From NCBI RefSeq assembly GCF_001905735.1, contig NZ_LISW01000009.1, positions 245,263 through 309,262 of the forward strand: 64,000 nt of DNA. The letters run 5' to 3'. The notes beneath the pieces are model-generated. The model was not told the DNA's origin and did not search any database. It saw nothing but the letters and a program-made list of their open reading frames with translations. Below, piece after piece: positions 58,302 to 64,000 of this stretch (positions within the stretch are counted from its first letter, which is position 1; the number at the start of each line of letters is the position of its first letter). A program made the translations under genes and the position numbers. The DNA comes from Streptomyces sp. CB01249. Its GTDB lineage: Bacteria; Actinomycetota; Actinomycetes; Streptomycetales; Streptomycetaceae.

Positions 58302-59090
58302 ATGACGGCAGGCCCGTCCGGCACACCGGTCGACACCAGCAGGCCGCACCCGGCCCGTGTCTACGACTACCTCCTCGGCGGCAAGGACCACTACCCGGTC
58401 GACCAGGAACTCGGCGAGCAGATGCCGGAGCTGGCGAAGGTGGGGGTCGCGCAGAACCGGGCCTTCATGCACCGGTCGGCCGCCTGGGCTGCGCGGGCGG
58501 GCATCGACCAGTTCCTGGACATCGGGACCGGGATCCCGACCCGGCCGAACCTCCACCAGATCGTCCAGGAGGTGAACCCGGCGGCCCGGATCGTCTACAC
58601 GGACAACGATCCGATCGTCCTGCGGCACGCGGAGGCGCTGCTTGTCAGCACCCCCGAGGGCGCCACCGATTACCTGGAAGCCGATGTGCGCGACCCGGAG
58701 AAGATCCTCGCCCACGCCCGTACGGTGCTGGACTTCGACCGGCCGGTGGCGCTGTCGATGATCGCCCTGATGCACTTCCTGGCCGAGGAGGACGATCCTT
58801 ACGGCATCGCCCGCACCCTGGTGGACGCGCTGCCCCCGGGCAGCTGTCTGGCGCTCTCCCACTTCACGGTGGACTTCCTCGTCGTGGACCAGGAGGCGCT
58901 CGACCGCTACCGGTCGAGCGGCATCACGCTGCAACCCCGCGATCGCGCGGAGGTGGCCCGCTTCTTCGACGGGCTCGACATGGTCGATCCGGGCCTGGTG
59001 CCCGCGCCGCGGTGGCACAACGGAACGCCCCCGCCGGAGCCGCAGGACGCCACCGACACCATCTACACGGGGGTGGGCCGCGTCCGGTGA
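58302..59090 (+). CDS. SAM-dependent methyltransferase (DUF574/Methyltransf_19)
   Basis: A 262-residue protein of the actinobacterial DUF574 family: HPARVYDYLLGGKDHYPVDQELGEQM at the N-terminus, then RAFMHRSAAWAARAGIDQFLDIGTGIPT, VYTDNDPIVLRHAEALL, and PVALSMIALMHFL. Streptomycetes have dozens of paralogues; substrates are mostly unknown. ATG 58302 follows GGGGAGC at eight bases. The stop is inside a hairpin that probably ends transcription. Confidence 0.92.
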   Translation: MTAGPSGTPVDTSRPHPARVYDYLLGGKDHYPVDQELGEQMPELAKVGVAQNRAFMHRSAAWAARAGIDQFLDIGTGIPTRPNLHQIVQEVNPAARIVYTDNDPIVLRHAEALLVSTPEGATDYLEADVRDPEKILAHARTVLDFDRPVALSMIALMHFLAEEDDPYGIARTLVDALPPGSCLALSHFTVDFLVVDQEALDRYRSSGITLQPRDRAEVARFFDGLDMVDPGLVPAPRWHNGTPPPEPQDATDTIYTGVGRVR

Positions 59091-59099
59091 GACGCGGCC
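59076..59099. terminator. Hairpin over the methyltransferase stop
   Basis: GGCCGCGTC (59076-59084) pairs with GACGCGGCC (59091-59099) across six bases that contain the stop codon. It lies between convergent genes 59090 and 59109. Confidence 0.5.
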
Positions 59100-59108
59100 G
59101 GGCGGCCG

Positions 59109-60608
59109 TCAGGCGAGGCGGTCGCGCAGTTCCCGCTTGAGGATCTTGCCGCTGGCGTTGCGCGGGAGGGCGTCCGAGAAGACGACCCGCTTCGGCGCCT
59201 TGAAGTGGGCGAGGCGTTCGCGGGCGTGCGCGATCAGCTCGTCCTCGGTGGCCTCGCCCTTCAGGACGACGACGGCGGTGACGGCCTCGATCCAGCGCTC
59301 GTCGGGCAGCCCGACGACGGCGGTCTCGGCGACGGCGGGGTGGGTGTAGAGGGCGTCCTCGACCTGCCGGGAGGCGACGAGGACGCCGCCGGAGTTGATG
59401 ACGTCCTTCACCCGGTCGACCACCGTGAGGTAGCCGTCCGACTCCCGGACCGCGAGGTCGCCGGAGTGGAACCAGCCGTCCCGGAACGCCTCCGCGCTCT
59501 CCTCCGGCTTGTCCCAGTAGCCGGTGCACAGCTGGGGTGAGCGGTAGACCACCTCGCCCGCGGTGCCGTCGGGGACCTCCTCGCCCTTCTCGTCCACGAC
59601 CCGGGCCTCCACGAAGAGGACGGGCCTGCCGCAGGAGTCCATCCGGCCCTCGTGCTCGTCCGGTCCCAGCACGGTGGCCAGCGGGCCGATCTCGCTCTGC
59701 CCGAAGCAGTTGTAGAAGGCCAGTCCGGGCAGTCGGTCGCGGAGGCGTTCCAGCACGGGGACGGGCATGATCGACGCCCCGTAGTACGCCTTGCGCAGGC
59801 CGCCGAGGTCACGGGTGGCGAAGTCCGGATGGTTGGCGAGGCCGATCCAGACGGTGGGCGGCGCGAAGAGGCTGTCGGCCTCCCCCGACTCGACCAGGTC
59901 GAAGATCCGGGCCGCGTCCGGTGCGTCCAGGACCGTGTTCTCGGCGCCCACCGCGAGGTAGGGCAGCAGGAACACGTGCATCTGCGCCGAGTGGTAGAGC
60001 GGCAGCGTGTGGACGGGTCGGTCCCCGGCGCGCAGGTCGAGCGCGGTGATCGCACTGACGTACTCGTGGACGAGGGCGCCGTGCGTCATCATCGCGCCCT
60101 TGGGGAGCGCGGTGGTCCCGGAGGTGTACAGCAGCTGGACCAGGTCGTCGGCGGCCGGTTCGCGCGCGGGGGTGAACGGGCGCGGGGTGCCAAGCCCGGC
60201 CAGCAGCGACCCGTCGTCGTCGCGCAGCGCCCGTACGGCGAAGCCCTCCGGGATGCGGTCCGCGAGGGCCGGGTCGGTGAGGACCAGGGAGCTGGCGGAC
60301 TGGCTCAGGATGTACGCCAGGTCGTCACCGGTGAGGTTCTGGTTGACGGGCACATGGACGAGCCCGGCCCGGGCGCAGGCGAGGAAGGCGATGAGGTACG
60401 CGTCCGAGTTGTGGGCGTAGGCGGCGACCCGGTCCCCCGGGCGCAGCGCGTGGCCCTCGGTGAGGAGGGCGGCCGCGGTGGAGACGGCCTCGTCCAGCTC
60501 GCGGTAGGTCCAGGCCCGGCCGGCGTACCGCAGGGCGGTGCGTGCGGGGGTGCGCCGTGCGCTGCGGGTCAGGACGCCGTCGACTGTGCTGCTGCGTACA
60601 CCGGTCAT
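59109..60608 (-). CDS. Acyl-CoA synthetase (AMP-binding, FadD-like)
   Basis: A 499-residue adenylate-forming ligase: LLYTSGTTALPKGAMMTHGALVHEY P-loop, FYNCFGQSEIGPL, GWFHSGDLAVRESDGYLTVVDRVKDVINSGGVLVASRQVEDAL, and the C-terminal lysine in PRNASGKILKRELRDRL. It activates a fatty or other carboxylic acid to its CoA ester. ATG 60608 is chosen, with AGGATC upstream. It is divergent from the serine hydrolase gene; no operon partner is seen. Confidence 0.92.
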   Translation of the reverse strand: MTGVRSSTVDGVLTRSARRTPARTALRYAGRAWTYRELDEAVSTAAALLTEGHALRPGDRVAAYAHNSDAYLIAFLACARAGLVHVPVNQNLTGDDLAYILSQSASSLVLTDPALADRIPEGFAVRALRDDDGSLLAGLGTPRPFTPAREPAADDLVQLLYTSGTTALPKGAMMTHGALVHEYVSAITALDLRAGDRPVHTLPLYHSAQMHVFLLPYLAVGAENTVLDAPDAARIFDLVESGEADSLFAPPTVWIGLANHPDFATRDLGGLRKAYYGASIMPVPVLERLRDRLPGLAFYNCFGQSEIGPLATVLGPDEHEGRMDSCGRPVLFVEARVVDEKGEEVPDGTAGEVVYRSPQLCTGYWDKPEESAEAFRDGWFHSGDLAVRESDGYLTVVDRVKDVINSGGVLVASRQVEDALYTHPAVAETAVVGLPDERWIEAVTAVVVLKGEATEDELIAHARERLAHFKAPKRVVFSDALPRNASGKILKRELRDRLA

Positions 60609-60749
60609 GGCGTGATCCTGTGCGGCCGGGGCCCGGCGGTCAAGGGCCTGACGCGACATCAGATTCTTTACCGTTCACGCCCCTACGGGACGGCGGGTCC
60701 TGACAGTACTCTCTGCTCGGCAGGAAGTTTCACGCTCGGAAGAGATTTC

Positions 60750-60762
60750 GAAAGTTACTTTC
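60750..60762. promoter_or_regulatory. Operator-like palindrome GAAAG-TTA-CTTTC before the serine hydrolase
   Basis: Perfect 5+3+5 inverted repeat at 60750-60762, about ten bases upstream of the ribosome binding site of the serine hydrolase gene. A repressor bound here would block transcription or early elongation. The GAAA-TTTC form recalls sites of RpiR/MurR-type regulators, an inference from memory. Confidence 0.5.
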
Positions 60763-60784
60763 AGGCAGCGAGAAGGGGTTGTGC

Positions 60785-62614
60785 ATGACGGAGGACACGG
60801 CGGCCGGGGAGATCAGCCGACGGAGGCTCGGCGGTGGGATGCTGGCCCTGGGCGGGGCACTCGCCCTGGCGCCGATTCCGTTCGCGGGCACGGCGTCCGC
60901 CACGGAGCCGGGGACGGGGTCGTCACAGATGCACGCGGGCAGGGGCGCGAAGCCGACGCTGCGGCGCGGATCGGCCGCCCGTGCCGGGCTGTTGCAGGAA
61001 CCGCTCGACCAACTGGTCACCGAGGCGGAGCGCTATCTCGGCGCCTCGCCGAAGCACCCGTGGTACGCGGGCGCGGTGCTGCTCGCGGGCCGGGGCGGGA
61101 CGGTGGCGCTGCACCACCCGATCGGCAAGGCGGTGCGCTACTCGGCGTACGACGAGGCGACCGACACCGGGGTGGAGTTCCCCGAGGACCAGCAGATCGC
61201 GATGGCCGAGGACACGGTCTTCGACCTGGCGTCGGTCTCCAAGCTGTTCACCTCGATCCTGGCCGTGCAGCAGATCGAGCGCGGCACGCTGGAGCTGGAG
61301 GCGACGGTCGCCTCCTATCTGCCGGAGTTCGCGGGCGGCGGCAAGCAGGACATCACGATCCGTCAGCTGCTCACCCACACCTCGGGGTTCACCGCCTGGA
61401 TCCCGCTCTACAGCGCGCCGACCCGGGAAGGGAAGCTGGAGCTGCTGTGGAAGGAGGTCCCGGCCAATCCGCCGGGCACGGTCTACCTCTACTCCGACCT
61501 GAACCTGATCTCGCTCCAGCTCGTCCTGGAGAAGCTGACCGGGCGGACCCTGGACGTCCTGCTCCGCGAGCGGATCACCGCTCCGCTCGGGATGCGGCGC
61601 ACCCGCTACAACCCGCCCGCCTCCTGGAAGCCGAAGATCGCCGCGACCGAGGACGCCCGGCTCCCCTGGTCCGGGCTCGACCGCGGCCTGGTCTGGGGCG
61701 AGGTGCACGACGAGAACGCGTTCAGCCTGGACGGGGTCGCCGGGCACGCCGGGGTGTTCTCCTGCGCCTGGGACCTGGCGGTCCTGGCCCGCACCCTGCT
61801 CAACGGCGGGGTCTACGGGCGCGCCCGCATCCTGTCGGAGGACTCCGTCGACCTGCTGTTCACCGACTTCAACACGGCGTTCCCCGGTGACGCGCACGGG
61901 CTGGGCTTCGAGCTCTACCAGCACTGGTACATGGGCGCCATGGCCACGCCCCGGACGGCCGGGCACACCGGCTTCACCGGGACCAGCCTGGTCCTGGACC
62001 CGTCCACGGACTCGTTCCTCATCGTGCTGGGCAACTCGGTGCACCCGGTGCGCAACTGGCGGTCCGGCAGCGCGCCGCGGGTGGCCACCGCCAACCAGCT
62101 GGCCCGGGCCGTCGCGGTCCGCCCGGCCCGGGGCCGTACCGCCTGGTTCTCCGGGATGGCGAGCGCGTCCACGGCCACCCTGGCGCTGCCCGCCCTGCCG
62201 CTCGCCTCCTCGCGGGCCCGGCTGAGCTGCGCGCTGTGGTGGGACACCGAACCGGCGTCGGACTTCCTGTACCTGGAGGCTTCGGCGGACGGCGGTGCCA
62301 CCTGGCAGCCGGTCCCGTTCACCACCACCCCGACCGGGCAGGGCGGGCGCCCCCGGCCCGAGGACCATCCGGACGGCTCGCTCTCCGGCTGGTCGGGCCG
62401 GGTCTGGCACCGCCTGGACGCGGACCTCGCACAGTGGCGTGGCACCGGGACCGTGCTGCGATGGCGGTACACGACGGACCAGTTGTACGTGGGCCGCGGG
62501 GTGTACGTGGACGCCGTACGGGTCGAGGACGGCGGCCGTACGGTCTTCGACGAGAACCGGCCGGGTGACGCCCGGCGCATCACGGCCGTGGGCTGGGCCG
62601 CGTCGGCGGACTGA
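60785..62614 (+). CDS. Tat-exported AmpC-like serine hydrolase
   Basis: A 609-residue protein. N-terminal Tat signal ISRRRLGGGMLALGGALALAP with ATASA-like cleavage near residue 38. Beta-lactamase/AmpC-fold domain about 75-440: catalytic FDLASVSKLFTSILA (S-x-x-K), YLYSDLNLISLQ (Y-x-N-like) and HTGFTGTSLVLDP. C-terminal about 450-609 is a beta-sandwich, probably substrate- or wall-binding. The layout resembles AmpC-like hydrolases that streptomycetes place with muropeptide recycling genes. GAAGGGG precedes ATG 60785. Confidence 0.9.
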   Translation: MTEDTAAGEISRRRLGGGMLALGGALALAPIPFAGTASATEPGTGSSQMHAGRGAKPTLRRGSAARAGLLQEPLDQLVTEAERYLGASPKHPWYAGAVLLAGRGGTVALHHPIGKAVRYSAYDEATDTGVEFPEDQQIAMAEDTVFDLASVSKLFTSILAVQQIERGTLELEATVASYLPEFAGGGKQDITIRQLLTHTSGFTAWIPLYSAPTREGKLELLWKEVPANPPGTVYLYSDLNLISLQLVLEKLTGRTLDVLLRERITAPLGMRRTRYNPPASWKPKIAATEDARLPWSGLDRGLVWGEVHDENAFSLDGVAGHAGVFSCAWDLAVLARTLLNGGVYGRARILSEDSVDLLFTDFNTAFPGDAHGLGFELYQHWYMGAMATPRTAGHTGFTGTSLVLDPSTDSFLIVLGNSVHPVRNWRSGSAPRVATANQLARAVAVRPARGRTAWFSGMASASTATLALPALPLASSRARLSCALWWDTEPASDFLYLEASADGGATWQPVPFTTTPTGQGGRPRPEDHPDGSLSGWSGRVWHRLDADLAQWRGTGTVLRWRYTTDQLYVGRGVYVDAVRVEDGGRTVFDENRPGDARRITAVGWAASAD

Positions 62615-62640
62615 CCGCCGCTCCTCCGGGGAACCGGGTG

Positions 62641-62673
62641 CCGGGGGCCGGAACGCACACGTCCGGCCTCCGG
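62641..62673 (+). terminator. Candidate terminator after the serine hydrolase
   Basis: Arms 62641-62652 and 62662-62673 pair over 12 bases with one G-U wobble, nine-base loop. It lies 26 bases after the stop and before the next gene on the same strand. Confidence 0.5.
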
Positions 62674-62759
62674 GATGGGTAGGCTCACGCCGCACGCCGA
62701 GCGGGCGGTCCGAGCCGCGCCGCGTACGGCCCGGAACCGAACCATCGAGGATGCGCGGC

Positions 62760-63749
62760 ATGAGTACCTACGGCAACGGCCCCTGGGGACCGCCCGGCGG
62801 GCCCGGCCCCGGACAGCCCGGCCCCGGTCCCGGACCCGGCCCGTACCCCTACCCGTACCCCGGCGGGCCGGGTGGACCGGGCGGTCCCGGCGCGGGGCCC
62901 TACCCGCCGGGCGGAACCGTGCCGCCCCAGGGGCCGTACCCGCCGGGGCCGTACGGTCCGCGGCCCCCGTCGCCGTTCACGCCCCGGCCGCCGCTGTCGC
63001 GCGGACGGCGGATCCTCAAGTGCGTCTACAACCCGTTCTACGCGGCCCAGCGCGCCTTCCGCCCCTCGCGCCCGGGCACCGTCGAGGACCCGACGGTGCG
63101 CAGGATCCAGAACTGGCGGACCGGGCTCGGCATCGTCGCCTGGCTCGTCCTGGTCATGTCGTACAAGCCGGTCGACAGCGCCAAGGGTGTCGGGGAAGTG
63201 GCGGACGACAAGTTCGGCGACAGCTGGATCAGCACGCTCGTCCTGGTGTGCGCGTTCCCGTTCGTGATCGCCCTGTTCGCGTTCGCCGCGCGGGGCGCTC
63301 TGCGCGGGCTCTACCTGCGGAGGTCCCTCAAGTCCTTCGGGGCGGTGGCGGCGCTGATGGGGTCGATGGCCACGTTCCCGCTGGCGATGGCACCCGACGC
63401 GGCGACCACCGCCTTCCGCGACGCCGTCGGGACCCCCGGCAAGGTCGTGATGATCACGCTCTGCGCATGGTCGACGGGCTTCGCCCTGTACGGGATCTGG
63501 CTCTGCCTCACGCATGTGTTCCGCACGGCCGACATCCACGAGGTGCTGCCGCCGGTCCTCGCCACCTTGCTGGTCTGGGTGATGGCGGCCCTCGCCGTGT
63601 TCAACAACGAGAACGCGGATGTCCCCGCCCTGGCGCGGATCGCGTTCCTGCTCGGCGGGCCGGTGTCGGTGACGGTGCTGTCGTGCTGGGAGCTGTACCG
63701 GCTGGGCAAGTACCACGACGTGAGTGTGCGTCAGGCGCTGGGCCGCTAG
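62760..63749 (+). CDS. Pro/Gly-rich membrane protein, unknown function
   Basis: A 329-residue protein. Residues 1-75 are almost all Pro, Gly and Tyr (PGPGQPGPG, PYPYPYPGG types), a disordered cytoplasmic or surface arm. About five membrane segments follow: LGIVAWLVLVMSY, WISTLVLVCAFPFVIALFAFAA, FGAVAALMGSMATFPLAM, VVMITLCAWSTGFALYGIWLCL, and VLPPVLATLLVWVMAALAVF. I do not recognise a family beyond general actinobacterial membrane proteins. ATG 62760 follows GAGG at nine bases; ATG 62751 is possible. Confidence 0.82.
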   Translation: MSTYGNGPWGPPGGPGPGQPGPGPGPGPYPYPYPGGPGGPGGPGAGPYPPGGTVPPQGPYPPGPYGPRPPSPFTPRPPLSRGRRILKCVYNPFYAAQRAFRPSRPGTVEDPTVRRIQNWRTGLGIVAWLVLVMSYKPVDSAKGVGEVADDKFGDSWISTLVLVCAFPFVIALFAFAARGALRGLYLRRSLKSFGAVAALMGSMATFPLAMAPDAATTAFRDAVGTPGKVVMITLCAWSTGFALYGIWLCLTHVFRTADIHEVLPPVLATLLVWVMAALAVFNNENADVPALARIAFLLGGPVSVTVLSCWELYRLGKYHDVSVRQALGR

Positions 63750-63775
63750 GGCCTGTCCGCGGCGCCCCCCCCTGG

Positions 63776-64000
63776 TCACAACCCCAGCGCCGCCATCGCC
63801 GCGTTGTGGCCCGGGACCCCGCTCACCCCGCCTCCGCGCACCGCGCCCGCCCCGCACAGCAGGACGTTGGGGTGCGCGGTCTCCACGCCCCAGCGGCCGG
63901 TGGTCTCCGTGGCGTAGGGAAAGGCGAGGTCGCCGTGGAAGATGTGGCCGCCCGGCAGGCGCAGGTCGCGTTCGAGGTCGAGCGGGGTCTTCGCCTCGAT
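63776..64000 (-). CDS. Phytoene-desaturase-like FAD oxidoreductase, 3' end only
   Basis: Only the last 74 residues are in the window; the frame is open to base 64000. It carries GGHIFHGDLAFPYATETTGRWGVET and NVLLCGAGAVRGGGVSGVPGHNAAMAAL, the C-terminal FAD-binding end of CrtI-like/phytoene desaturase-like oxidoreductases. Such proteins desaturate carotenoids or oxidise other lipids; which one cannot be told from the end alone. It converges with the Pro/Gly-rich membrane protein gene, 26 bases apart. Confidence 0.85.
   Translation of the reverse strand: MEAKTPLDLERDLRLPGGHIFHGDLAFPYATETTGRWGVETAHPNVLLCGAGAVRGGGVSGVPGHNAAMAALGL

Noticed and set aside
1..64000. tRNA, rRNA, insertion sequences, phage genes, CRISPR arrays
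   Set aside because: Nothing resembling conserved RNA genes, transposases, integrases or spacer arrays was seen on either strand.

Overview
The window comes from a high-GC actinomycete, almost certainly a Streptomyces. It holds three loci typical of sporulating streptomycetes: the gas-vesicle operon in the order gvpO-A-F-G-Y-Z-J-L-S-K, a two-domain geosmin synthase, and a complete whiE-type spore-pigment type II polyketide cluster. GTG starts, ATGA/GTGA stop-start overlaps and strong GC codon-position bias agree with this. The bias also opens many long meaningless antisense frames. I saw no rRNA, tRNA, insertion sequence, prophage or CRISPR array.

Region by region: 1-6438 is the start of a non-ribosomal peptide synthetase (C-A-T-C-A, cut by the window edge) and an upstream mbtH. 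They are separated by an unusually long leader with 26-bp-spaced repeats. 7015-13861 holds housekeeping and stress genes: ThpR, a hemerythrin-like protein, an FAD-Rieske oxidoreductase, a FemX-like aminoacyltransferase, and a TetR/MFS pair with two palindromic operators. 13987-22608 is the gas-vesicle operon followed by Gls24, a SigB-type sigma factor, a 56-residue membrane protein and a PP2C phosphatase. 22553-24137 is a divergent pair, a small membrane protein and an ECF41-type sigma factor, with matching ECF41-like promoters facing away from each other. 24178-37784 holds mixed genes: type-5 uracil-DNA glycosylase, isochorismatase-like hydrolase with a GlxA regulator, an F420-type nitroreductase homologue, DUF-family proteins, VanZ, SDR, photolyase, ribosomal protein L31B and a PAS-PP2C phosphatase.

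37839-42115 carries an NsdA-like developmental regulator, an APH-fold protein and a secreted amidase. 42464-44677 is geosmin synthase. 45865-48035 encodes a secreted beta-helix protein and an O-methyltransferase. 48105-55192 is the spore-pigment cluster: seven genes on the minus strand in translationally linked groups (whiE I to VII) and the divergent hydroxylase whiE VIII. 55212-64000 holds a tandem-domain hydrolase, a PaaK-type ligase behind a perfect operator-like palindrome, a methyltransferase, an acyl-CoA synthetase, a Tat-exported AmpC-like serine hydrolase with a palindrome just before its ribosome binding site, a membrane protein and the 3' end of a phytoene-desaturase-like oxidoreductase.

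The less ordinary observations are the divergent ECF41 promoters (23064-23127), the mbtH-NRPS leader repeats, the charge-block proteins GvpY and GvpZ, and several operator-like palindromes placed to control single transcription units. Family assignments rest on reading motifs in the translations. No database search was possible.
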